Source: Puniceibacterium antarcticum | Lineage (GTDB): Bacteria; Pseudomonadota; Alphaproteobacteria; Rhodobacterales; Rhodobacteraceae | DNA: 33,772 nt | Assembly (NCBI RefSeq): GCF_002760615.1 | Contig: NZ_AWWI01000062.1 | Coordinates: forward strand, 1-33,772 | Direction of reading: 5' to 3' | Shown here: positions 8,569-15,440 of the stretch, in pieces | Position numbering within the stretch: position 1 is the first letter of the stretch | How the letters are laid out: every line of letters starts with the position of its first letter | Notes under the pieces: generated by a model | Told to the model about the DNA's origin: nothing | Database searches by the model: none | What the model saw: the letters and a program-made list of their open reading frames with translations, nothing else | Program-made: the position numbers and the translations under genes

Positions 8569-9078
8569 ATGGGAAATTCAAAAAATATATTCGCAAATGC
8601 AAGTTTCACACGTGACCGCGACCAGTTTCTGCGGGAATTGATCCGGGAATTATGTTCCGTTCTCGAAGCGACGGTCGGCGTGCGCGAGGCGGAAGGATTT
8701 ATCGCGCTGGTCGGCGGGCGCATGGGCGAAATCATGAACCGCGAATATCGCACCGAGGCGGGACAGAAAAAGCTGGATCTTTGCCAGATCGCGGATGCGC
8801 TTGTCGATCTGAAACGGCGCATAAACGGAGGTTTTTCAATCGAGAGCATCGATGAGAGGCAAATCGTTCTGGTCAACACCGCCTGCCCTTTTGGTGACTA
8901 TGTCAAGGACCGGCCATCCCTTTGCATGATGACCTCAAACGTGTTCGGCAGAATTGCCGCTGACAATCTGGGTTATGCCAATGTCGAATTGAAAGAGACG
9001 ATTGCGCAGGGAGATGCGGGATGTCGAGTCATCATCCGTTTTGAAGAATGTGAAAGCGGACGTGACTATTTCGGTTGA
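8569..9078 (+). CDS. Methanogen output domain 1 (MetOD1) protein
   Basis: Protein of 169 residues that I match, by pattern memory, to the MetOD1 domain family. That family is named from output modules of methanogen signalling proteins and is also found as stand-alone proteins in Rhodobacteraceae. Features seen: an N-terminal helical part (RDRDQFLRELIRELCSVLEATVGVREAEGFI), a basic patch (LVDLKRRING, 79-87), and a C-terminal part with C106 (LVNTACPFGD), C119 (SLCMMTSNVFGRIA), C152 and C161. The cysteines could bind a metal or respond to redox, but that is inference. No membrane segment and no DNA-binding motif can be recognised. The ATG at 8569 follows AGCGGAGGACGCT, a good ribosome-binding site. 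Its 3' end overlaps the start of a histidine kinase gene. Confidence 0.72.
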   Translation: MGNSKNIFANASFTRDRDQFLRELIRELCSVLEATVGVREAEGFIALVGGRMGEIMNREYRTEAGQKKLDLCQIADALVDLKRRINGGFSIESIDERQIVLVNTACPFGDYVKDRPSLCMMTSNVFGRIAADNLGYANVELKETIAQGDAGCRVIIRFEECESGRDYFG

Positions 9079-10207
9079 AAGCCCGGCCGTTGCCGCCCGG
9101 CTTGAAAGTGTGTTCGAGGCGCTGGGACAATGCGCGCTGATCGTTGATGCGCAGGGCGCGATTCTGGCGGCCAACCCGATGTTTTGCAAACGCGCCAAGG
9201 TGCACCCTGACGGCGATTCGGTGTCTGGTCAGCACCTTTCGGATTTCTTTTGCGGGACCTGGGCAGAGCTCGCCTCGGATATGCGCTCTGCCGCCTCTTC
9301 GAACCGGGTCACGTTCGAACTGCTGGGGGGGGCTGCGGATCCTCCTGGCAGGATAGGGTTCCACGTGTCGGGAATGCGGGGCGGTCGGGGAAACGGGAAT
9401 CAGTTCCTGATGGTCGAGACAAGTTCGGATCACGTGAGCGAAAAATTTGTGGCGCTCAGCCGCGAACTGACGGCGGCCAATCAGAAAGCCGCGAAGGTTC
9501 ACCGAAATTACGCGGTGCTTGAAAACAGCTATCAGGAGTTGGAGCGGTTCAGTTATTTCGCAGCGCATGACCTGCAGGCGCCGCTGCGCAATATCGCAAA
9601 CTGGCTTGGGTTTCTGAAAGAGGATTTCGGCGCGGGCCTGCCATCGGAGGCGTCAGAATATCTGGAGATGGCCGTAAATGCGGCACAGAGGATGCAGGAG
9701 CTGATTGATGCCCTGTTGACGCTGGCCCGCTCTGACACGGTAGAGATGCGCAAAGAGGAAGTCTGTGTGGCCGAGGCGCTGCGTGATGTGGTCGCGACGC
9801 TGGATTTGCAGATCACCGAAGCGGGGGGGCGGATCGAGTTTGGCGAACCCCTTGGGAGCGTGATTGCAGATGCGGCACTGTTTCGGTTGCTTTTGCAGAA
9901 CCTTTTGGGCAATGCGCTGAAATACCGCGCGGCGAGCCGGGCGCCTGTTATCCGTATGGAGCGGATCGCGGCGCCGTCAGAACGTGCGGGACTTTATATC
10001 ATCGATAACGGGCTTGGGTTCGAGGATCAGTACAAGCATCAGATCTTTCATCCGTTCAAACGGTTGTTCGCAGCGTCAGAGATCAAGGGCAGTGGCGTGG
10101 GACTCGCCATTTGCACGCGGATTTGCAAGCGTCACGGCTGGCAGCTGACAGCGCAAGGGGTGCCGGGTCAGGGGGCCACCTTCAGGATTGTCCTTGCCGG
10201 GGAATAG
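9014..10207 (+). CDS. Soluble PAS-domain sensor histidine kinase
   Basis: Cytoplasmic histidine kinase with no transmembrane segment. Residues here count from a TTG at 9002 (401 aa); from the ATG at 9014 subtract four. A PAS-like sensor covers about 30-140, followed by a short coiled coil (145-182). The HisKA domain has phospho-accepting H189 in FSYFAAHDLQAPLRNI. The HATPase domain has N304 in LLGNALKYRA, a G1 box DNGLGF (335-340) and a G2 box GSGVGLAI (363-370). The HisKA region is of the phytochrome-associated type. No receiver domain or response-regulator gene is nearby. The start is uncertain: TTG 9002, ATG 9014 and GTG 9050 or 9059 all overlap the preceding gene by 20-77 bp. Confidence 0.9.
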   Translation: MRDVESSSVLKNVKADVTISVESPAVAARLESVFEALGQCALIVDAQGAILAANPMFCKRAKVHPDGDSVSGQHLSDFFCGTWAELASDMRSAASSNRVTFELLGGAADPPGRIGFHVSGMRGGRGNGNQFLMVETSSDHVSEKFVALSRELTAANQKAAKVHRNYAVLENSYQELERFSYFAAHDLQAPLRNIANWLGFLKEDFGAGLPSEASEYLEMAVNAAQRMQELIDALLTLARSDTVEMRKEEVCVAEALRDVVATLDLQITEAGGRIEFGEPLGSVIADAALFRLLLQNLLGNALKYRAASRAPVIRMERIAAPSERAGLYIIDNGLGFEDQYKHQIFHPFKRLFAASEIKGSGVGLAICTRICKRHGWQLTAQGVPGQGATFRIVLAGE

Positions 10208-10228
10208 AGCATCCCGCCTTGACGTTGA

Positions 10229-10301
10229 ATCGCTTGCTGAGTGTCGGCTGCGCCTCCAACGCAAAAAACCGATGAGTGTGTTGCAGGTTATGGGTGGGAC
10301 G
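10229..10301 (+). repeat. Diverged copy of a palindromic intergenic repeat (copy A)
   Basis: Aligns by eye with 15304-15380: ATCGCTTG, a TCGRCTGCGCC core, CCAACGC, CGATSAGAGTGT-like, then TTGCAGGTTATGGGTGGGACG (copy B: TTCAGGTTAAAAGCGGGACG). It lies between the histidine kinase stop and the ppaC terminator. Confidence 0.65.
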
Positions 10302-10363
10302 CAATAGGGCCCTGTCAGGGGTCTGACGCCTGAGATGTGTCGCAGCTGAACCGGCGGCTGGCG

Positions 10364-10396
10364 CGCAAAAAAAGGGATGGCGATCGCCATCCCTTT
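10364..10396 (-). terminator. Intrinsic terminator of ppaC
   Basis: Perfect 26-bp palindrome (10371-10396; half-site AAAGGGATGGCGA). Read on the minus strand it ends in a run of seven T and sits 15 bp after the ppaC stop. It may also stop plus-strand transcripts from the kinase gene, since GCGTTTTG follows on that side. Confidence 0.88.
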
Positions 10397-10410
10397 GCGT
10401 TTTGACAGGC

Positions 10411-11331
10411 TCAGACCTTGAGGAAAGGAATGATCTGTTTCTTGCGGCTCACGATGCCGGGCAGGACAACGGTATCGCCGCTGACAGTGACGCCAAAGCT
10501 TTTCTCCGCAATGGTCTTTACCAGATCGTTGGGGATGAGCAGCGTCGCTTCTTCTTTCAGTATGTCCACCACAAAGAGCAGCACCTGATCGGCGCCGTCC
10601 TCTTTGGCCACCTCGACCATCGAGGCCATCAGGCTGTCCTTGCGGTCCAGCACGACCCGGGGCGCGGTGGTTTCCAGCACGGAGACGCGCAGATCCTTGC
10701 CGTCGACGGTGTATTCCTTGGAATCCATCCGCAGCAGTTCCGCATCGCTGAAATGCGAGATGTCGGATTTGGCGGCAAACATTTCGGCGGCATAGGTCGG
10801 AATGTCGATTCCCAGCTCAGCGGCCAGCGCCCGGGCTGCGGCCTTGTCTTCGTCTGTCGTGGTGGGGCTGCGGAATTCCATCGTGTCCGACAGGATGCAG
10901 GTCAGCATCGCACCTTTGATGCCGCGGGGGGCCTTTTCCAGATCGTCGCCGATCATCTTGTACAGGATCGTGGCGGTGCAGGCGAGCGGTTCGATGCGGA
11001 TCTCGATCGGGCCTTTCGTCTCAAGCCCGCCGACCAGTTTGTGATGGTCGATGATGCCGCGAATGTCGGCCTTGTTGATCGAGGCGGGCAGTTCGGCGGG
11101 GTTGTTGGTGTCGACGATGACCACCGGGGCGCCTTCGGCCACGTCCGAAATGATCTCGGGCTTGTCGAGGTTCCAGTGGGTCAGCATGAAGGCCGCTTCG
11201 GTGTTCGGCTCGCCCAGCAGGACCGGCTTTGCCTCTTCGCCGCGAATCTGGGTCAGGTACCAGGCCCAGATGATCGGGCTGCCGGTGCTGTCGGTATCGG
11301 GGGATTTGTGGCCAAAGACTTGCGTCGTCAT
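10411..11331 (-). CDS. ppaC: Manganese-dependent inorganic pyrophosphatase (family II)
   Basis: Hydrolyses pyrophosphate to two phosphates using a Mn/Co centre. The product is 306 residues with the DHH-superfamily layout. GHKSPDTDS at the N-terminus is the first metal motif (families usually have GHxNPDTDS, here Ser for Asn). VVIVDTNN and GIIDHHK carry the DHH site, ILSDTMEFRSPT lies at the domain end, and the DHHA2 C-terminal SRKKQIIPFL motif binds the phosphates. The ATG at 11331 yields MTTQVFGHKSPDTD, the standard start. It is a monocistronic gene with a strong terminator. Many bacteria rely on family I enzymes instead; whether this genome also has one cannot be seen here. Confidence 0.96.
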   Translation of the reverse strand: MTTQVFGHKSPDTDSTGSPIIWAWYLTQIRGEEAKPVLLGEPNTEAAFMLTHWNLDKPEIISDVAEGAPVVIVDTNNPAELPASINKADIRGIIDHHKLVGGLETKGPIEIRIEPLACTATILYKMIGDDLEKAPRGIKGAMLTCILSDTMEFRSPTTTDEDKAAARALAAELGIDIPTYAAEMFAAKSDISHFSDAELLRMDSKEYTVDGKDLRVSVLETTAPRVVLDRKDSLMASMVEVAKEDGADQVLLFVVDILKEEATLLIPNDLVKTIAEKSFGVTVSGDTVVLPGIVSRKKQIIPFLKV

Positions 11332-11434
11332 GAGGGGTCCTCGCGGTTGCGGAATGCGGTGTCGCGGGGGTTATATGGGGGCGCGTGCGGCTTGTCACCT
11401 GTCTGTGCGGCGCTGCGGCATTGGGGGCGTCGCA

Positions 11435-11480
11435 GTGGGGGCCAGCCCCCACACCCCCGGGATATTTGGGGGCAGATGAA
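11435..11480 (+). repeat. Interspersed GC-hairpin/GGGATATTT repeat, copy 3
   Basis: GTGGGGGCCAGCCCCCAC hairpin followed by ACCCCCGGGATATTTGGGGG and CAGATGAA. It lies between the mutY stop (11513) and the ppaC start (11331). The next bases, GTGTTTGGGAAGAAAGAG, resemble the A/G-rich tail of the elements at 24990 and 27511. Confidence 0.8.
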
Positions 11481-11512
11481 GGTGTTTGGGAAGAAAGAGG
11501 GGGAGCGTAGTT

Positions 11513-12580
11513 TTATGCGCCGCGTGAGAGGTCGAAGGCCTTGCGCATGACCGTGGGCAGGTCAGTGGGGCTGAAATCCTCGGGGTCGATGAAGTCGCCC
11601 CGGGTTGGCTGGCGTTCCATCGGGACCAGCGCGGTTTTGACCGTCAGGCGCAGGTGGAAATGGGTGAAGGTGTGGCGGGCCTCACCGGGGATCGTCTTCC
11701 ATTCGGCGCGGATCGGAGGGGCCTCTTCGGGGGCGTCGTTCCAGTCGGAGCCGGGCCAGCCGAGCATACCGCCGAGCAACCCCTTGTCCGGGCGGCGTTC
11801 CAGCAGCCAGGCGCCATCGACGCGGCGCACGAGGTAGGCGATGCCGAGCCGCGTGGGCTTGCGCGCCTTGGGGGATTTCTTGGGCAGCTCTGTCTGTGTG
11901 CCCATGGCCCAGGCGGCGCAGGAGGGGCGCCAGGGGCAGAGGCCGCAGGCCGGGTTGCGGGGCGTGCAGATCGTCGCGCCAAGGTCCATCACGGCCTGCG
12001 CATAGTCGCCGGGGCGCAACTGGGGCGTCAGGGCGCGGGCGTATTCGGTCAGGATCGGCTTGGCGGCGGGCAGGGGCGTGTGTTCGTCATAGAGCCGCGC
12101 CATCACGCGTTCGACGTTTCCATCGACGACAGTTTCGGGCAGGTCATGGGCGATGGCCGAGACGGCGGCGGCGGTATAGGGGCCGACGCCGGGCAGGGTG
12201 AGCAGGACTGCGGGGTCGTCGGGAAAGACACCGTTGTGATCACGCGTCACCACGCGGGCACATTTCAGCAGGTTGCGCGCCCGGGCGTAATAGCCAAGGC
12301 CGGCCCAGGCTGCCATGACATCGCCGTCTTCGGCGGCGGCAAGGTCGGTGACATGGGGCCAGCGGGTTGTGAACGCTTCGAAATAGCTTTTGACGGCGGC
12401 GACGGTGGTCTGCTGCAGCATGATTTCAGACAGCCAGATGCGGTAGGGGTCTGGACGCTGACCGCTGGCGCGCTCCGCCGGGCCGACGCGCCAGGGCATG
12501 GCGCGGGCATGGCGATCATACCATTCGAGCAGGTCTGCAGGATCGGCGGGTTCACGCGGCTTTGACATAAGATTGAACAT
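11513..12580 (-). CDS. mutY: A/G-specific adenine DNA glycosylase MutY
   Basis: Base-excision repair enzyme that removes adenine mispaired with 8-oxoguanine. The product is 355 residues. The catalytic domain has SEIMLQQTTV with Glu52, the helix-hairpin-helix LPGVGPYTAAAVSAIA, and catalytic Asp153 in VVDGNVERV. The [4Fe-4S] cluster ligands C205, C212, C215 and C221 follow the usual C-x6-C-x2-C-x5-C spacing. A C-terminal NUDIX-like 8-oxoG-sensing domain spans about 245-350 (LERRPDKGLLGGMLGWPG). A start five residues in (MSKPREP) is equally possible. It is divergent from the DUF721-DsbA genes, the usual neighbourhood in related genomes as far as I recall. Confidence 0.96.
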   Translation of the reverse strand: MFNLMSKPREPADPADLLEWYDRHARAMPWRVGPAERASGQRPDPYRIWLSEIMLQQTTVAAVKSYFEAFTTRWPHVTDLAAAEDGDVMAAWAGLGYYARARNLLKCARVVTRDHNGVFPDDPAVLLTLPGVGPYTAAAVSAIAHDLPETVVDGNVERVMARLYDEHTPLPAAKPILTEYARALTPQLRPGDYAQAVMDLGATICTPRNPACGLCPWRPSCAAWAMGTQTELPKKSPKARKPTRLGIAYLVRRVDGAWLLERRPDKGLLGGMLGWPGSDWNDAPEEAPPIRAEWKTIPGEARHTFTHFHLRLTVKTALVPMERQPTRGDFIDPEDFSPTDLPTVMRKAFDLSRGA

Positions 12581-12661
12581 GTCCCAAGGGTCGGGGGGTC
12601 ATCCGGGCTGGTGTCTGTGGCCCGCGTCACTAGAATAGCACCTTGAGAGGGGATTCAACCC

Positions 12662-13189
12662 ATGGCCAAACGTCCGAGCAGTACACGCGGATTCGCCCGC
12701 ACCTCGTCCCTGCTTCAGGGGCAGATCCGGCGTACCAGTGAACAGCGCGGCTTTGCCCAGTCGCGGCTGCTGACCCACTGGGCGGAAATTGCGGGTGAGG
12801 ATATAGCCGCCATGTCCCGCCCGGTCGAGGTAGGCTATGGCCGGGGCGGCATGGGGGCGACGCTGACGCTGCTGACCACCGGTGCCAATGCGCCGATGTT
12901 GGAGATGCAGAAGGTCAAGCTGCGCGAAAAGGTCAATGCGGTTTACGGCTATAACGCCATCGCGCGCATTCGCATCACCCAGACCGCCGCCACCGGTTTT
13001 GCCGAGGGGCAGGTGTCGTTTGACCACCGCCCCAAGGCGGCAGGGCCGACGGAGCCGGATGCGGCGACCGTGGAACATGCGCGGGCCACCACGGGTGGCG
13101 TTGCGGATGAGGGGCTGCGTTCAGCGCTTGAACGTCTGGCCACAAACATCATAACCAAGGCAAAAGACCGGGGCCACGGCTCTGTCTGA
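12662..13189 (+). CDS. DUF721 (DciA-like) protein
   Basis: Protein of 175 residues with the DUF721 domain over about 25-115: the W-AEIAGEDIA segment (40-49), SRPVEVGYGRGG and LTLLTTGANAPMLEMQKVKLREKVNAVYG. DciA proteins carrying this domain are loaders or partners of the replicative helicase DnaB in bacteria that lack DnaC/DnaI. That role is plausible but unproven for this copy. The C-terminal third (120-175) is low in conservation and Ala/Arg-rich. It starts with ATG 12662 after a GAGAGGGGATTC spacer. It lies 20 bp before dsbA and is probably cotranscribed. Confidence 0.85.
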   Translation: MAKRPSSTRGFARTSSLLQGQIRRTSEQRGFAQSRLLTHWAEIAGEDIAAMSRPVEVGYGRGGMGATLTLLTTGANAPMLEMQKVKLREKVNAVYGYNAIARIRITQTAATGFAEGQVSFDHRPKAAGPTEPDAATVEHARATTGGVADEGLRSALERLATNIITKAKDRGHGSV

Positions 13190-13209
13190 CTGGAAAAAGG
13201 ACATACCTC

Positions 13210-13884
13210 ATGAAACGGATTCTCCCCGTCGCGCTGCTGGCGCTTGGTCTGATTGCAGGGGGCAGCTGGCTGCTGACCCAGCCGAGCACTTCGGGCGGCA
13301 CAATCACCCTGCCGGGTGCCGCCAGCGCGCAGGACGCTGCAAGCACGCCCGCGAGTGATGTCGTGATCAACGACATGTATCTGGGCGAGGCCGATGCGCC
13401 GGTCGAGGTGATCGAATATGCCTCTTTCACCTGCCCGCATTGCGCGAATTTCCACGCCACCGCCTATGACCAGCTCAAGGCGAATTACATCGACACGGGC
13501 AAGATCAAGTTCACCTACCGCGAAGTGTATTTCGACAAGTTCGGCATGTGGGCGTCGATGATTGCACGCTGCGAGCCGACCAAGTTCTTTGGCATTTCGG
13601 ACATCCTGTATGACGAGCAGAGCGATTGGGCGCGTGCGGGATCTGACGGCGCCATTGCGGATGCATTGCGCAAGATCGGCCTGAAATCCGGGATCGGTCA
13701 AGAGCAGCTGGATGCCTGCCTGAATGACGGCGACAAGCTGAAAGCGCTTGTGGGCTGGTATCAGGAAAACGCCACCCGCGACGCGATCGAGGGTACGCCG
13801 ACCTTTCTGATCGACGGGCAGAAGTATTCCAACATGAGCTACGAAGATTTCGCGGCCATTCTGGACGAAAAGCTGGGCGAATGA
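13210..13884 (+). CDS. DsbA-family thiol:disulfide oxidoreductase
   Basis: Periplasmic thioredoxin-fold protein of 224 residues. An N-terminal signal or anchor (about residues 4-23, ILPVALLALGLIAGGSWLL) is followed by a low-complexity linker to about 50. The active site is CPHC at 75-78 in YASFTCPHCANFH, the DsbA/DsbG type, and the cis-proline loop is EGTPTFLIDG near 195-204. A helical insert with two further cysteines (ARCEPTK and LDACLNDG) is as in the alphaproteobacterial group. It probably introduces or isomerises disulfides in exported proteins. It follows the DUF721 gene, and its TGA overlaps the next ATG (ATGA). Confidence 0.93.
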   Translation: MKRILPVALLALGLIAGGSWLLTQPSTSGGTITLPGAASAQDAASTPASDVVINDMYLGEADAPVEVIEYASFTCPHCANFHATAYDQLKANYIDTGKIKFTYREVYFDKFGMWASMIARCEPTKFFGISDILYDEQSDWARAGSDGAIADALRKIGLKSGIGQEQLDACLNDGDKLKALVGWYQENATRDAIEGTPTFLIDGQKYSNMSYEDFAAILDEKLGE

Positions 13885-15002
13885 CCTCTGCCCCCAAAGG
13901 CCCGCTGGCCGGATTAAAGGTCATTGAGCTTGCGCGTATTCTGGCCGGCCCCTGGGCCGGTCAGACCCTGTCGGATCTGGGCGCCGAGGTGATCAAGATC
14001 GAGGCACCGCAGGGCGACGACACCCGCAAGTGGGGGCCGCCGTTCATCGACCGGGACGAGGATCACACCGCCGCCTATTTTCATTCCTGCAACCGCGGCA
14101 AGACCTCGGTCATTGTGGATCTGGCCAGCCCCGAGGGGCAGGAACAGATGCGCGATTTGGTGCGGGATGCCGATATCCTGATCGAGAATTTCAAGGTTGG
14201 GGGGTTGAAGAAATACGGCATGGATTTTGCCAGCCTGTCCGAGCTGAACCCGGGGCTGATCTATTGTTCGATCACCGGGTTCGGACAGGATGGCCCCTAT
14301 GCTCATCGCGCGGGCTATGATTATATCATTCAGGGCATGTCCGGGCTGATGTCGATCACCGGCGATCCCGATGGTCAGCCGCAGCGCGCAGGCGTGGCGG
14401 TGACGGATATCTTTACCGGCGTCTATTCGGTGACAGGGATTCTGGCGGCGCTTTATCAGCGCTCGGTGACCGGCAGGGGCCAGCATATCGACATGGCGCT
14501 GCTGGATGTGGCGGTGTCTGTGACGGCCAATCAGGCGATGAACTATCTGGCCACCGGCACGCCGCCGGGGCGGACCGGGAATTATCACCCGAACCTGACG
14601 CCCTATCAGGTGTTCGACTGTTCCGACGGTTTCATCATCATCGCGACAGGCAATGATCCGCAGTATCAGCGGCTTTGCGGGCTGTTGGAGCTTGAGGAGA
14701 TGGCGCAGGACCCGATGTACCTGACCAATGCAGACCGGATCGCGAACCGGGCCGAGATGACCCGTCGGCTGAGCGAGGCGACACTGCGCATGACCAAGGC
14801 CGGTCTGCTCGCCGCCTGCGAAGGGGCGGGCGTGCCCGCCGGGCCGATCAACGACATGGCCGAGGTGATGGCTGACCCGCAGGTGCAGGCGCGCGGCATG
14901 CAGATTTCACCCGAAGGTGTGCCGGGCCTGCGCGCGCCGTTCAAGTTTTCGGATGCGGATCTGGTGCTGGACAAGGCGTCGCCCAAGCTGGGCCGCGTCT
15001 GA
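13881..15002 (+). CDS. CaiB/BaiF family class III CoA-transferase
   Basis: Moves CoA between carboxylic acids via a covalent aspartyl-CoA mixed anhydride. The 373 residues cover the full family: GPLAGLKVIELARILAGPWAGQTLSDLGAEVIKIE at the N-terminus, and the catalytic Asp147 in HRAGYDYIIQGMSG. NYHPNLTPYQVFDCSDG and GVPAGPINDMAEV lie in the C-terminal domain. Its donor and acceptor are unknown; relatives act on formyl-, succinyl-, carnitine- or mesaconyl-CoA. Its ATG overlaps the dsbA stop by four bases, so the two are translated together although no functional link is obvious. In related genomes I recall smc following dsbA, so this gene may occupy that slot. Confidence 0.92.
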   Translation: MTSAPKGPLAGLKVIELARILAGPWAGQTLSDLGAEVIKIEAPQGDDTRKWGPPFIDRDEDHTAAYFHSCNRGKTSVIVDLASPEGQEQMRDLVRDADILIENFKVGGLKKYGMDFASLSELNPGLIYCSITGFGQDGPYAHRAGYDYIIQGMSGLMSITGDPDGQPQRAGVAVTDIFTGVYSVTGILAALYQRSVTGRGQHIDMALLDVAVSVTANQAMNYLATGTPPGRTGNYHPNLTPYQVFDCSDGFIIIATGNDPQYQRLCGLLELEEMAQDPMYLTNADRIANRAEMTRRLSEATLRMTKAGLLAACEGAGVPAGPINDMAEVMADPQVQARGMQISPEGVPGLRAPFKFSDADLVLDKASPKLGRV

Positions 15003-15009
15003 GGGCTGC

Positions 15010-15264
15010 TCAGCCCGCGGCCTTTGGAGGGCCCTTTGGTTCACAGGCGATCCCATCGCCATCGCGATCCAGTCCGTAAATATCGCTTCCCACAACAATC
15101 ACCGGCCCCGTCACATAGGCGGGGCCGTTTCCGTTTCCGCCTGCGCAGTCAACATCTGAGGCGATTGGAACACAGGCCTTGGCATAGTTCGGGTCGCAGG
15201 ATTGTGCCATGGCGGTGGTCGTCATCAGAAACAACGACAAAAACGATAAAACGGAAGCATTCAC
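15010..15264 (-). CDS. Small secreted protein with an excalibur calcium-binding motif
   Basis: An 84-residue exported mini-protein. The signal peptide is MNASVLSFLSLFLMTTTAMAQ (about 1-21). The mature part is only about 63 residues and has cysteines at 23, 31, 40 and 74. It ends with DRDGDGIACE (66-75), the Dx-DxDGxxCE core of the excalibur domain, an EF-hand-like Ca-binding loop common at the end of extracellular proteins. Here the motif is almost the whole protein instead of an appendage. Function is unknown. It is convergent with the CoA-transferase gene (8-bp gap). A large inverted repeat lies upstream. Confidence 0.75.
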   Translation of the reverse strand: MNASVLSFLSLFLMTTTAMAQSCDPNYAKACVPIASDVDCAGGNGNGPAYVTGPVIVVGSDIYGLDRDGDGIACEPKGPPKAAG

Positions 15265-15297
15265 GAAATATCACCCAGTGAAAGCGCCCCGCCTGAT

Positions 15298-15358
15298 ACT
15301 CTGATCGCTTGTTCGCGGCCTGTCGACTGCGCCGCCAACGCGAACAAGCGATCAGAGT
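15298..15358. repeat. Perfect 20-bp inverted repeat (stem-loop)
   Basis: Left arm ACTCTGATCGCTTGTTCGCG (15298-15317) and its exact complement at 15339-15358, separated by 21 nt. Outside the arms CCTGATA and TGTTTCAGG continue as an imperfect extension. It overlaps repeat copy B. Confidence 0.9.
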
Positions 15359-15380
15359 GTTTCAGGTTAAAAGCGGGACG
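15304..15380 (+). repeat. Palindromic intergenic repeat (copy B)
   Basis: Better-preserved partner of the element at 10229-10301. Both share the CGACTGCGCCGCCAACGC-like core and the CAGGTTA...GGGACG tail. It lies between two minus-strand genes (15264 and 15441). Confidence 0.65.
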
Positions 15381-15440
15381 TTACAACAAATTCTTAATCT
15401 TTATTAACTGGGTGATGTGGTTCGACTGTTCAAGTGATGG

